Positions 1-8,556 of a DNA stretch of 64,000 nucleotides are shown here, piece by piece. This stretch comes from Streptomyces sp. HUAS 15-9. Its GTDB lineage: Bacteria; Actinomycetota; Actinomycetes; Streptomycetales; Streptomycetaceae. The DNA is taken from the NCBI RefSeq assembly GCF_025642155.1, contig NZ_CP106798.1:9114001-9178000 (forward strand), read 5' to 3'. Position numbers and translations under genes: made by a program. Position 1 is the stretch's first letter. The number at the start of each line of letters is the position of its first letter. Below the pieces are notes generated by a model that was not told the origin of the DNA, searched no databases, and saw only the letters and a list, made by a program, of their open reading frames with translations.

Positions 1-783
1 GGCCACCACGCAGGCCCGCGCTGCGCGCCAGGCCGAGCAGGCCGCCGCGGTCGCCGAGATCCGCGAGGTCCATGCCGAACTCCGCTCGCGGGGTCGGAAG
101 ATCAATCGCAAGCGCGTCACGCGCCTGATGCGCATCCACCAAATCGTCGGCCGTCACCTGCGCCGCACCAAGCGCACCACGATCGCGGACAAGACGGCCC
201 CTCCCGCACCGGACCTGCTCATGCGCGACTTCACCGCGAAGACCTTGAACACCCGGTGGTGCGGCGACATCACCTATATCGCCGTCGGCTCGACGTGGCT
301 GTATCTGGCCACGGTCATCGACATCTGCTCGCGCCGCGTGATCGGCTGGTCCATCGCCGACCACATGCGCACCCAGCTCGTCACCGACGCGATCGAAATG
401 GCGGTCTGCACCCGCGGCGGCCAGGTCGACGGCGTTGTGTTTCACACGGACAGGGGCGCGCAATATACGGCGGCGGCCTACGCCGAGGTCTGCGTCCGGC
501 ACGGCATCCGCCGCAGCATGGGCCGCGTCGGCTCAAGTTACGACAATGCCCTGGCCGAGTCGTTCTTCCAGGGCCTGAAACGGGAGTTGCTCCGCGGGCG
601 ACGCCTCACCTCGAAGGCGCAGACACGGCTGGAGCTGTTCCGCTGGCTGGCTTACTACAACCGGCGCCGCCGCCACTCCGCCCTCGGCTACCTCACGTCA
701 GTCGAGTTCGAGCAACAGCTGATCTCATCACGTACGCTGTCACTCGTCGCATGAAAGCTGGTGTCCACTCCCGAGGTTGAGCC
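1..783 (+). mobile_element. IS3-family element, right part only
   Basis: This is the 3' portion of an IS3-type element; the left end lies outside the window. The transposase fills most of it and the right end falls close to position 783. Beyond that point a VOC-family reading frame on the minus strand begins abruptly at its broken 3' end. No target duplication can be tested because the other end is missing. Confidence 0.8.
2..754 (+). CDS. IS3-family transposase (OrfB), 5' end cut by window
   Basis: DDE integrase-type transposase that would cut and join the IS3 ends. The frame is open from the first bases, with an HTH_21-like segment, so the start is outside the window. The rve core shows the catalytic triad: Asp in WCGDITYI, Asp in HTDRGAQYTA and Glu in NALAESFFQ. 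The C-terminal RRRRHSALGY block is typical of IS3 OrfB. No frame break is seen in the visible part. IS3 elements normally also carry an upstream OrfA with a programmed frameshift, which cannot be checked here. Confidence 0.9.
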   Translation, partial: ATTQARAARQAEQAAAVAEIREVHAELRSRGRKINRKRVTRLMRIHQIVGRHLRRTKRTTIADKTAPPAPDLLMRDFTAKTLNTRWCGDITYIAVGSTWLYLATVIDICSRRVIGWSIADHMRTQLVTDAIEMAVCTRGGQVDGVVFHTDRGAQYTAAAYAEVCVRHGIRRSMGRVGSSYDNALAESFFQGLKRELLRGRRLTSKAQTRLELFRWLAYYNRRRRHSALGYLTSVEFEQQLISSRTLSLVA

Positions 784-957
784 TCACTGGTAGTTCTCCA
801 CCCGCTGAAACGACAGCTCGACGCCGTCGTTGCGCAGGTTGACCCAGTCCTTCTGGCTGATGTCGGTGTTGATCTCCCAGCCCAGCAGCTCGGCATAGAA
901 CTCGGCCAACTTCCAGGGGGCGGGGCAGTCGAGAATGACATCGGTGAACGTTAACAT
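784..957 (-). pseudogene. VOC/glyoxalase-family protein, N-terminal fragment truncated by IS3
   Basis: The frame starts at ATG 957 and encodes 57 residues before stopping at the IS3 border. The peptide (CPAPWKLAEFYAELLGWEI, then WVNLRNDGVELSFQRVENYQ) matches the first half of small actinobacterial glyoxalase-like proteins, which are usually about 115-130 residues. The second half, with the remaining metal-site or fold elements, is absent. The break coincides with the right end of the IS3 element, so insertion or an adjacent deletion most likely removed it. The exact substrate of this family cannot be told. Confidence 0.75.
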
Positions 958-1041
958 CAGATCATCGTAAGTCGCGGCGCCGGACGCCCGCGAGAGTCTG
1001 TACGGTCAACGGCACTGTCTCGCATTCGGTGGTGACGGAGG

Positions 1042-1550
1042 GTGATGAGGGTCGTTGACATCCATGTGAATGATGTCAACGAGCTTGTGCAGACGGTGTT
1101 TTCAGGGCTGTCTACGCTGGTCACCGAGGATGTGGGTGACGAGGGTGGGCGAGTCGTGGTGCGGGCACGGACTCCGGAGGACGCCGCGGTCCGTCCGGTG
1201 TGCGGGGCATCGTCGGATCGCGTGCACGGCTATCACTGGCGGACGGTGGCCGACGTACCGGTCGACGGGCGCCGGGTGGTGGTCCGCGTGGGGTCCGGCG
1301 CCTGGTGTGTCCCACGCGCGGCTGCCGCCACACCTTCCGCGAGCAGGTGCCCGGAGTCCTGTAGCGATACGAGCGACGCACGGCCCGCCTGACCAGGCAA
1401 GTCAAGGCTGCGGTCAAGGAGTTAGCGGGCCGGGCGGGAGCGCGATTGCTGGTGATACTCGCGGTGGGCCTGTCTCGTCACACGGCCCTGCGTGCCCTGC
1501 TGCGCATCCCGTTGCCCGCCGGGCGGGTGCCCCGCGTGATCGGCGTCGAG
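1042..1550 (+). pseudogene. ISL3-family transposase, decayed N-terminal fragment
   Basis: The first frame (from 1042) gives the ISL3 N-terminus with the segment VFSGLSTLV and the run HWRTVADVPVDGRRVVVRV. It then shifts near 1291 into a second frame with the zinc-binding motif VCPTRGCRHTFREQVPG. That frame has an in-frame stop near 1363 before ARLTRQVKA, and it continues through HTALRALLRIPLPAGRVPRVIGV. Homology ends about 1550, just before the DDE domain. A frameshift, a stop and a 3' truncation make it non-functional. It is a different lineage from the ISL3 copy at 41.6 kb. Confidence 0.8.
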
Positions 1551-1928
1551 GGCCGCGACCGTTCTGATGGAAGTCCTCTGGCGATGGTGATCCCCGTGGT
1601 CAGTGATGAACCGACGTCTCAGAACTTGCCCGTGAGTTGTTGCGTCCGGTGACGCAACTGGTCGGCTGTTTCCGCGAGGAAGCTCTCGGCGAGGACTCGG
1701 GGCAGTCGACGATCAACGTCCGCCTGGTGCAGCGCGGCAGGTTGCGTGGTCGGCCTCGTCCCTGCCGTGGCACTCGATGGAGTAGTTCCTGATCATCACC
1801 TCCCCGACCAACGATGCCACCGCCCTCTGACAATCGGCCGGTGATCACCTGGTCGCCCAGAGCCAGAGCTCTTCGGGGTTCCGTACCGCCCGGATGCGGT
1901 GGTCCCCTCGACGGATAACCCGCCTGCC
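1551..1928. other. Unrecognised degenerate stretch
   Basis: No convincing complete gene. A plus-strand frame at about 1611-1790 looks coding-like (TDVSELARELLRPVTQLVGC), but it lacks a start and I do not recognise a family. It is probably a remnant between the ISL3 fragment and the immunity gene. Confidence 0.4.
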
Positions 1929-2273
1929 TCACTGAGGCGTGGGCCCGGACGACGCAAGTCGCTCTTGCAGGCCGCGTACGAGAAGCAGTTCGTAGCGGTC
2001 GAGTGCGGCGAGGTTCTTGAAGATTCTTCGCGCAGTGGCCTCCTGACGTTCCAGGTTCGAGTTGAAGTCCCGGACGGCGAACAGCGAGTCATGGTCCTCT
2101 TCGTACTCATGGGTGAACTCGACCTCGACCGCCGCATACCCCAGGTTCGCCGTATAGTCGACGAACTCGGAATCCACAGGCCTTATTTCAGCGCCGCAGG
2201 TTGCCGCAGCATCGCGGATGAGTTGATCCCGGGGAAATCCGGGACGAATGAAGATGTAGCGATATTCACTCAC
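1929..2273 (-). CDS. Putative immunity protein of a CDI-type toxin
   Basis: A 114-residue acidic protein beginning MSVSEYRYIFIRPGFPRDQL. The start is placed at GTG 2273 because GGAG lies six bases upstream; an in-frame ATG at 2291 has no such signal and would overlap the toxin end. It begins nine bases after the stop of the frameshifted CDI-type toxin tip (2282-2560) on the same strand. This is the standard order for polymorphic toxin and immunity pairs, with the immunity protein binding and blocking its nuclease. I do not recognise a named immunity family, so the role is inferred from position, size and charge. The frame is intact. Confidence 0.6.
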   Translation of the reverse strand: MSEYRYIFIRPGFPRDQLIRDAAATCGAEIRPVDSEFVDYTANLGYAAVEVEFTHEYEEDHDSLFAVRDFNSNLERQEATARRIFKNLAALDRYELLLVRGLQERLASSGPTPQ

Positions 2274-2281
2274 GGAGACTC

Positions 2282-2560
2282 CTAAGGCCATCGAACATCG
2301 TAACCATTGCCAATGATCCGGACAGAATTCATGCGCCCAGGAGGATTGTTACGCAGGAACTTCTCCAATCCCTCGCGCCCCCACTCTCGTCGAGCCCGCT
2401 GGCCCGTGCGTCGACCACAGCATCACGTGCCTGCTTCTTGGCCGTGTTCAGGGTGTTCTTCACTGAGTTCGGGGCTGCACTGGGGTCCAGGGTCTTGAAC
2501 TCGGTCGGAACTCCGTCCACGACAGCGTTGGTTGCCGATCCAGGCGCCGAGTTTGATGTC
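2282..2560 (-). pseudogene. Orphan CdiA-type C-terminal toxin domain (tRNase-like), frameshifted
   Basis: Minus-strand translation gives VVDGVPTEFKTLDP, then NSVKNTLNTAKKQARDAVVDARASG. A +1 shift near 2370 leads to LEKFLRNNPPGRMNSVRIIG and NGYDVRWP before a stop at 2282. This series (EFKTLD core, VIDARxSG, RIIGxGYD) is the signature of the CdiA C-terminal tRNA-nuclease fold found at the tips of CDI and related polymorphic toxins. The long delivery part of such a toxin is absent; the fragment directly abuts the end of the phosphatase gene. It is therefore an orphan tip, now disrupted by one frameshift. The intact gene immediately downstream is the likely immunity partner. Confidence 0.65.
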
Positions 2561-2567
2561 CTGCTGC

Positions 2568-5009
2568 TCAACCGTACTCGGCGAGCAGTAGGGCGATGTC
2601 GTCGGCTCGGTGCGGGGAGCCCCGGGCGTTGTGCAGAAGGCGGTCGGCGAGTTCGTCCAGTGAGTCTGCAGGCGCGTGGGCCAGAGATGCTCGTAGGCCG
2701 TCGATCCCCACGTTGATGTCAGTGCCGCGTTCCTCGACCAGTCCGTCGGTGTAGAGGGCGAGGACGGAGCCTGGCGGGAGATCGATCCGGGTTGCTGGAT
2801 ACGCGCTTGCCTGATCCACACCGAGGAGTGGGCCGACGTCCAGTTCAAGGGCGTTGGTCGTCGCGTCGGGTCGGCGAAGCAGGGGTGGGGGGTGGCCGGC
2901 GGTGACGGCGTAGGCGTGGTGGCCGTGCGGTTCGAGGTGGATGTAGCAGCAGCTGGCCAGCAGGCCGGGGTCGAGGTCGATGAGGGTCCGGTTGGCGCCC
3001 GCCATCACATCGCCAGGCGTGTGGCCTACTGCGGCGAAGGCCCGTACGGCGCTGCGCATCTGGGCCATGGTGGCCGCGGCGGCGATGCTGTGCCCCTCCA
3101 CGTCTCCGATGACAAGACAGACCCCTCTAGCGGTGGGGATTACGTCGTACCAGTCGCCACCGATGTCCATTCCGCTGGTGCCGGGCAGATAGCGCGCGAC
3201 GGTGCGCATACCCGGGACTACTGGCAGCCGGTGCGGCAGGAGCGCCTGCTGCAGGCCGCGCGCAAGGGCGAACTCCGAATCGTAGAGCCGTGCTCGGTCC
3301 AGGGCCTGGGCGATCAGTCCGGCCAGTGCGGTGAGGACGCCACGGTCCTTCTGCGTGAATCGGTGGATCTCGTCGAAGCCGAGGACGCAGGTGCCGACAG
3401 GGTGGCTGGAGGCTATCAGCGGCAGATACGCCCAAGAGCTCACTTCGCCCGTGGGGATGCCCGGGTAGCCCCGGGAGAGGTCCTGCTGCGACTCGATGAA
3501 GAGCGGAGCGCCGGAGGTCAGAGTCTCCGTACCAGGCAGGCATGCATGCAGCGGTACACCCTCCAGCCAGTCGAGGAAGTCCTCGTGGTGGCCGGTGTGA
3601 TAGAGCAGATGCATCGTTCCGTCGCGGACCACGTAGATCGCCAGCTGCTGGCCTCCGAAGGCTGGTAGGAGCTGGTCGGAGATGACTTCGCAGACTTCGC
3701 GAGCGGTGACCGCCTCAGTCAGCGCGCTGCCCAGCTGCAGGACGTGGTACATGACGCCCAGGCGCGCCGGTGTGGCAGCGGTTGCTGTCTCGGCCGAGGA
3801 AGCTGGCGTTGAGGTCGAGGGCGGATGACCGGAGGGCACCACCCGGCCGGTTACTCCGTCCGCTTCCGGATGGAGGGAGAAGGCGAGCCACCGGTCGGGC
3901 GGTCGGCAGGCCAGGAAGGAGACCGGCGCCTGCGAGATCATCGCGGACCGGTGCCGGTACTCGACGTCGGGATCGGACAGCCACGGCAGCACGTCCGAGA
4001 GGAACCGACCCAACAACTCACCGCCGCGCACGCCCAGCAGCTGCAGGGCGCTGTGGTTGGCGTAGGTGACCCGCCCGTCGGGGGCGAGGGAGAACACCCC
4101 GTCCCGCAGCCGTTCGACCGCGGCGACGGCCGCGCTGCCGGCCTGCGCGTCGACGACGGTGCCGACCAGGTGGGTGCGGGCCCGTGCGTCGTCGGCCTTT
4201 GGTGCGCGGCCCCACAACTCGACCGTGCGGTACCCCTCGCCGCCGACCCTGCGATCCCGTATGCGCAGGGGCCGCGCTTTGATCCGGCCCCCGGCGGCTG
4301 CCGTGCGGGCGGCCGCTCGAAGGGCGGCGCGGTCGCCGGGGTGCAAGCAGGAAGCCAGCGTTTCGGCTCGTCCGTCGAAAGCACGGGGGGCGAGACCGAA
4401 GATCGCGCAGAGCTCGTCGTCCACGGTGAGGGTGCCGGTGCCGAGGTCCCAGTCGAACAGGCCGGCCCTCACAGCCGGTGCCGGGGGAGCTGGGGTTTCG
4501 ACGGGAATCGTCTGCGGGGTGCACTCGACGGCATCGCCGGTACGGGCGCGGAGATCGGCGAGGGCGGCACCGAGCCGTTTGGCGATGGTCCGCACGAGGC
4601 GGCGCTGGGCCTTGGACAGCCCTTCGCTGCCGGGTGACGCCGCCCAGACGATCGCCAGCGCCCCGAAGGTCTCCTCACCTGCGCCTACCGGCACGGAGCA
4701 GGAGCCGAAGGCGTACGGCAGAGCTACCGCGAGCTGAGGAAACCGGCGCATCGTCGCGTCGGCGTCGGTCAGGTGGACCGTGCGCCCGGAGCTGTAGGCT
4801 GCGGCGACCGGGATGGGACTGCTCACCGGAATGAGATGCCAGCCACCGAGCAGAGAAGGTGGCACCCCGCACGTCGCGGCGAGTACGAGAGACCGACGGT
4901 CGTGGGAGCGGAGAAAGACGCTCCCGGCATACGCGCCGGTTCTTTCGACGGCTTCGACGACGGCAGCAGCGAGCAGATCCTCACGCTCCGCCATCTCGCC
5001 GACGATCAT
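2568..5009 (-). CDS. PAS/GAF-regulated PP2C (SpoIIE-type) serine phosphatase
   Basis: An 813-residue cytosolic sensor phosphatase that probably dephosphorylates an anti-sigma antagonist of the STAS type. Order: a GAF domain (about 1-150), a PAS_3-type fold (about 165-275), a second PAS (about 285-380), a second GAF (about 400-565) and a SpoIIE/PP2C catalytic domain (about 575-813). The catalytic domain has the metal-binding acidic motifs GGDWYDV, GDVEGHS and, near the end, LYTDGLVE and DDIALLL. ATG 5009 was chosen because it precedes the GAF fold. The frame is open to 5201, but the extra residues are low-quality, and no clear ribosome site separates ATG 5009 from GTG 5018. No anti-sigma kinase domain is present. 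A candidate STAS target lies at 16.8 kb, though a link is only a guess. Confidence 0.88.
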   Translation of the reverse strand: MIVGEMAEREDLLAAAVVEAVERTGAYAGSVFLRSHDRRSLVLAATCGVPPSLLGGWHLIPVSSPIPVAAAYSSGRTVHLTDADATMRRFPQLAVALPYAFGSCSVPVGAGEETFGALAIVWAASPGSEGLSKAQRRLVRTIAKRLGAALADLRARTGDAVECTPQTIPVETPAPPAPAVRAGLFDWDLGTGTLTVDDELCAIFGLAPRAFDGRAETLASCLHPGDRAALRAAARTAAAGGRIKARPLRIRDRRVGGEGYRTVELWGRAPKADDARARTHLVGTVVDAQAGSAAVAAVERLRDGVFSLAPDGRVTYANHSALQLLGVRGGELLGRFLSDVLPWLSDPDVEYRHRSAMISQAPVSFLACRPPDRWLAFSLHPEADGVTGRVVPSGHPPSTSTPASSAETATAATPARLGVMYHVLQLGSALTEAVTAREVCEVISDQLLPAFGGQQLAIYVVRDGTMHLLYHTGHHEDFLDWLEGVPLHACLPGTETLTSGAPLFIESQQDLSRGYPGIPTGEVSSWAYLPLIASSHPVGTCVLGFDEIHRFTQKDRGVLTALAGLIAQALDRARLYDSEFALARGLQQALLPHRLPVVPGMRTVARYLPGTSGMDIGGDWYDVIPTARGVCLVIGDVEGHSIAAAATMAQMRSAVRAFAAVGHTPGDVMAGANRTLIDLDPGLLASCCYIHLEPHGHHAYAVTAGHPPPLLRRPDATTNALELDVGPLLGVDQASAYPATRIDLPPGSVLALYTDGLVEERGTDINVGIDGLRASLAHAPADSLDELADRLLHNARGSPHRADDIALLLAEYG

Positions 5010-5833
5010 TTCGTGCACAGTTCCAGTGTGCGCAGGTCGGCCCACCGGCCCAAGGCGGCAACCCAGCGAGACGTATCGATCACAGCTCGCAGTCCTCGCC
5101 GCCGCGATCCGGCAATGGCTCCGACTTGGGTCCCGGGACACCCCGGGCAAGATCGCACACTGGCGACGGTACGGAGCACCTGTACGGTCCGTACAAAGCA
5201 CACAATCCCAGACATGACAGCTACTGAGCGTCGCCGATGCTCGTGATCACCTGGATTTTGCTCCGACGGCGCTCATGATCCACTGACAGCGTTCACCGAA
5301 TCGCGGAATCTACATGCGTGTAGGGTCCGCGTGATCGTCCCCTGAGGTAACCCTCCTCATTTTGATGATCGCCGGTTTGTCGACCTCGGTTGACCGGCTA
5401 TGTGGTGAGGCGGGTGTCATGCCCGCTCGTTGCCGGGTGGGTGGCGTGCCAGGCGTCCCAGATCTCTGCGCGGAGTCTGCCGCGCGGTGGTACGTCCATG
5501 CCCCGCCCCGCGGGCCCAGGCCCGTACCTCGGCCACGTTCGACGCCGGAGCCACGGACCGGGGCCGCGGGGCGGAAGGGCGAAGGGCGGCGTGGGCGGCA
5601 GGTTCTCTGGAGTGGCGGGGGTGAAGCCGCCGTGTTCGAGGATGCGGCTGGGGTGTGCATGCGCTCCAGGGGGGTAGTCATGGGCCTCTACGTGGGACCT
5701 CCTGGCCTCGGTCTTGCTCCACCCGTCCGGCCGCGTGTCAGCACCCGGTACCAGCGTCCTTGAACTACCGGGAGCACGCTCGGCAGGCTACTGGGGACCG
5801 GTGGACAGGTATGACTCCGGGACGGGGGCCGGG
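5010..5833. other. Intergenic, no gene supported
   Basis: About 820 bases between the phosphatase start and the PhzF-like gene end. Several open frames exist on both strands, but all are arginine/proline-rich shadows without family resemblance or a ribosome site. The promoter of the phosphatase should lie in the left end. Confidence 0.4.
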
Positions 5834-6658
5834 CTATGGCGTGGTGAGTAGTTCGCCGTCGATGACGGTGACCGCACTGCCGCGCAACAGGGTCCGTTCG
5901 CCGCGCAGTTCGGTGCGTACCAGGCCGCTGCGGGCAGATGCCTGGAGGCCGGTAAGGGTGGTGGTGCCGAGCCGGGCGGACCAGAAGGGAGCCAGTGCGG
6001 TGTGGGCGCCGCCGGTCACGGGGTCCTCGTCGATGCCGATGCCGGGGAAGAAGCAGCGCGAGACGAAGTCGTATTCGGCGGCAGGGTTTTCGGCGCGGGC
6101 GGTGACGATCAGGCCACCGCGCCAGGGCAGTGCCGCCACGGAGGCAAGGTCGGGGGCAAGCCGACGGACCGTCTGCTCGTCGGCCACCTCGACCAGCGGC
6201 TCACCGGCGTCCGGTCCGGTCTCGTGGACGGACAGCACATCCGCGCCGATCGCGGCGGAGATCTCGGCGGGTGGTGTGATGGCACGGAGCGGGGCGGTGG
6301 GGAAGTCCAGCGTGATGGTGCCGTCGTCGGCGCCGACCGCGCGGAGGGTGCCGCTGCGCGTAGTGAAGCGGATTGTGCCGGCGGCCGCGCCGGTGGAGTG
6401 GAGTACGTGTGCGGTGGCCAGGGTGGCATGGCCGCACATGTTCACCTCGGTGGTGGGAGTGAACCAGCGCAACGCCCAGTCGGCATCGGGATGTTCGGCA
6501 AGACGGTGCGCGAATGCTGTCTCTGGAAGGCCCACCTCGGCGGCGAGCTGCTGCAGCCACCGGTCTTCGGGGAAGGTGTCCGTGTCCAGTAGCAGGACGC
6601 CCGCGGGGTTGCCGGCGAAGGGACGATCGGTGAAGGCGTCGACGATTCTGATGCGCAT
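5834..6658 (-). CDS. PhzF-family isomerase/epimerase-like protein
   Basis: A 274-residue protein, the usual PhzF family length, with the duplicated hotdog-like diaminopimelate-epimerase fold. The start at ATG 6658 gives the classical N-terminus MRIRIVDAFTDRPFAGNPAG. The catalytic Glu that shuttles a proton in PhzF is present in LPETAFA (about residue 46). The glycine-rich MCGHATLA segment and the C-terminal DEDPVTGGAHTALAPFW block are both conserved. Family members act in phenazine synthesis or as general isomerases. No phenazine genes are nearby, so the substrate is unknown. It is convergent with nothing and lies downstream of the TetR gene on the same strand, with about 150 bases between. 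Confidence 0.88.
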   Translation of the reverse strand: MRIRIVDAFTDRPFAGNPAGVLLLDTDTFPEDRWLQQLAAEVGLPETAFAHRLAEHPDADWALRWFTPTTEVNMCGHATLATAHVLHSTGAAAGTIRFTTRSGTLRAVGADDGTITLDFPTAPLRAITPPAEISAAIGADVLSVHETGPDAGEPLVEVADEQTVRRLAPDLASVAALPWRGGLIVTARAENPAAEYDFVSRCFFPGIGIDEDPVTGGAHTALAPFWSARLGTTTLTGLQASARSGLVRTELRGERTLLRGSAVTVIDGELLTTP

Positions 6659-6806
6659 GGGCCGACGGTAGGTGTCCCAAACAGCGGCCTGACAGGACCA
6701 ATTCGCGACGAGTGGCCTTTGGCTGGGCTCCGGGGGAGCATGCGCGGGGTGCCAGGCGGAAGCCGGGTCGAACTTCCGAATTCGGCTTCCTCGGGTAGCC
6801 CCCTCA

Positions 6807-7355
6807 TCATGTGGGGTCGCACAGGATGGCTGCCGCGACCGCGCGTGCGTCCACGGCTGGAGCCGTTGTGCGTTCCCGCAGTGCGGTGACGATCGCACCG
6901 TCCATCAGCAGGACGAGCCGTCGTGCGAGTGCCTCGGCATCCTCGTGACCACTCTTGGCGAGCAGGTCCGCAACGTAGGCGGTGACGCGCTCCTTGTGCG
7001 CGGCGGCCACCCGGTATGCGGAGCTGTCGGTGTCGGCGGTCTCAGCCATGGTGTTGATGAAGGCGCAGCCGCGGAAGTCGGCGCGGGCGAAGCGCTCGGC
7101 CAGTGCATCGAACACGTCCAAGGGCTTTCCGCTCCGAGCGTCCACCCGCTCGGCAAGCCAGGCGCGCCAGGCCTGGTCGCGTCGCTGCAGGACGGCCACG
7201 ACCAAGTCGTCCTTGCCAGCGAAGTGCCGGTAGAAGGAGGCCCGGCCGACTCCGGACTCGGCCAGGATGCGTTCGACGCCGACGGCGCGGATGCCCTCGG
7301 CGTAGAAGAGTTCCTCGGCGGCGTCGAGGAGGCGTTCGCGTGCGTGGGTGGCCAT
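6807..7355 (-). CDS. TetR-family transcriptional regulator
   Basis: A 182-residue repressor-type protein. The N-terminal helix-turn-helix covers about residues 8-55 (LLDAAEELFYAEGIRAVGV, then GVGRASFYRHFAGKDDLV). The C-terminal ligand domain has the segment RGCAFINTMAE seen in TetR subgroups that control small redox or efflux genes. It is divergent from the AhpD-like gene, with 96 bases between starts. Two 16-base near-palindromes in that gap are good candidates for its operators, giving control of both its own gene and the divergent operon. The frame is intact. Confidence 0.9.
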   Translation of the reverse strand: MATHARERLLDAAEELFYAEGIRAVGVERILAESGVGRASFYRHFAGKDDLVVAVLQRRDQAWRAWLAERVDARSGKPLDVFDALAERFARADFRGCAFINTMAETADTDSSAYRVAAAHKERVTAYVADLLAKSGHEDAEALARRLVLLMDGAIVTALRERTTAPAVDARAVAAAILCDPT

Positions 7356-7388
7356 GCGCTCCAGAGTATCCCGATCTTGACGAATTAT

Positions 7389-7404
7389 GGAACCGGTCGG
7401 TACC
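7389..7404. promoter_or_regulatory. Candidate TetR operator 1
   Basis: Near-palindrome GGAACCGGTCGGTACC, with half-sites GG(A/T)ACCG facing each other. It is repeated 34 bases downstream. It lies between a divergent TetR gene and its probable target. Confidence 0.65.
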
Positions 7405-7422
7405 GTCTCGCATCAAGAAGAC

Positions 7423-7438
7423 GGAACCGATCGGTACC
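7423..7438. promoter_or_regulatory. Candidate TetR operator 2
   Basis: Second copy, GGAACCGATCGGTACC, differing from the first by one central base. The surrounding bases are also similar (the TCT-like tail after the first copy, ATCT after the second), so it is a direct repeat of a palindromic site. It sits 14 bases before the AhpD-like start and would block initiation. Confidence 0.65.
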
Positions 7439-7451
7439 ATCTGGAGGACTT

Positions 7452-7973
7452 GTGCCACGCATGCCCCAGCTCACCGAAGACCCCTTGGGGCTTCTCGACC
7501 AGACCCGCCGCCAGCTCGGACGGCTGCCCAACCTGTATGCGGCGCTGGCCAACGGTCCGGCGGCCCTCGCCGGGTACCTGGCGCTGCGCGATCACCTCGA
7601 TCGCGGCGACCTGTCCGCCCGGATCCGCGAGCAGCTCGGGCTCCTGGCCGCGCAGGACAACGGCTGCACGTACTGCGTCAGTGCCCATACCCTGCGGGGC
7701 CGCAAGCTCGGTCTGACCGAGGAGGAACTACTCCGCACCCGCGAGGCCGCCGACGACACCGACCCGCACGCCGACGCAGTGCTCCGGCTCGCCCGCGAGG
7801 TCATGCGTACCGGGGGCCGCGTCGAGGACACGGCGTTGGCTGATGCCCGCCAGGCCGGTGTGACCGACGCGGAGCTGGCCGAGATCGTCGCCCACGTCGC
7901 CCTGAACACGCTGTCCAACTACTTCAACCACCTTGCTCAGCCGGACCTGGACTTCCCGGAGGTGACCGCGTGA
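7452..7973 (+). CDS. AhpD-like carboxymuconolactone decarboxylase family protein
   Basis: A 173-residue alkylhydroperoxidase D-like protein. The CMD domain has the redox motif CTYCVSAH (Cys-x-x-Cys with the downstream His), so a thiol peroxidase or disulfide-exchange role is likely rather than decarboxylation. GTG 7452 has GGAGG four bases upstream; ATG 7461 is the alternative and lies further from that site. The TetR-type operators just upstream suggest induction by a small molecule bound to the divergent regulator. Its stop overlaps the next gene by four bases (GTGA), so the two are translationally coupled. Confidence 0.85.
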   Translation: MPRMPQLTEDPLGLLDQTRRQLGRLPNLYAALANGPAALAGYLALRDHLDRGDLSARIREQLGLLAAQDNGCTYCVSAHTLRGRKLGLTEEELLRTREAADDTDPHADAVLRLAREVMRTGGRVEDTALADARQAGVTDAELAEIVAHVALNTLSNYFNHLAQPDLDFPEVTA

Positions 7974-8170
7974 ACCGTGAGTGGCGCAAGGGCGCGATCG
8001 AGCTCGTGTCCGGCTGCACCCTCACCGACGCCGATGGCCATCGCCTCGGCCGCGCCGAGGGAATCGAGTTCGCGATCGAGGGCGGCTTCGTCAACGTCCG
8101 ACTTCTTGGAGTCCCGTACACCCAGCTGGTTTCGGCTCCGGCGGTACGCCTGATCACCTGCGAGTCCTGA
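7970..8170 (+). CDS. Small conserved hypothetical protein coupled to AhpD-like gene
   Basis: A 66-residue protein starting at GTG 7970 within the GTGA overlap of the preceding stop. Sequence features are a short beta-rich pattern (GCTLTDADGHRLGRAEGIEF, VNVRLLGVPYTQLV). There are no cysteines beyond C16 and C64, no signal peptide and no membrane segment. I do not recognise a named family. The coupling suggests it works with the AhpD-like protein under the same TetR control. Confidence 0.65.
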   Translation: MNREWRKGAIELVSGCTLTDADGHRLGRAEGIEFAIEGGFVNVRLLGVPYTQLVSAPAVRLITCES

Positions 8171-8253
8171 CCATCTCCGGACCCTGCAGCACCACACGCC
8201 CTCGGGCGGACACGGCGCAGCGCCGCTTCGGCGAGAGTCTCTGAGGCGGTGCT

Positions 8254-8463
8254 GTGTCGTTCGTGCTGGGGCCGGCGTTGTTTTCTCCGGCTCCGTGGGC
8301 GCATCTGTTGGTCCACCATGCCCTGCGCGAACTCATGCTGAGAACGGCCGCGACCCGTGGCCTGGACCCCGACCGGGTCTCCTTCACCGAAACCTTGCGC
8401 TCCGCCCGGCGCAGCATGACCGTCACGCCGGGCAGCTCCGCCATCTCGCCGGTGCCTGTGTGA
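8254..8463 (+). pseudogene. IS4-type transposase C-terminal remnant
   Basis: The peptide PWAHLLVHHALRELMLRTAA followed by DPDRVSFTETLRSARRS matches the extreme C-terminus of Streptomyces IS4-family DDE transposases. The catalytic domain is missing and there is no ribosome site. It is a leftover 3' end upstream of the biosynthetic cluster. Confidence 0.7.
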
Positions 8464-8556
8464 TCGGTCTGCTCAAGGGCGTCGAGAGCGGGCGCCTAGC
8501 GGCTTGGGCCAGAGTGCATCCCGTGCCGCACAGAGGGTGGGGCACGGGAGGTGAAC

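Noticed and set aside
5362..5763. 133-residue frame in the gap after the phosphatase
   Set aside because: No ribosome site, biased composition and no family resemblance; probably random open frame in GC-rich DNA.
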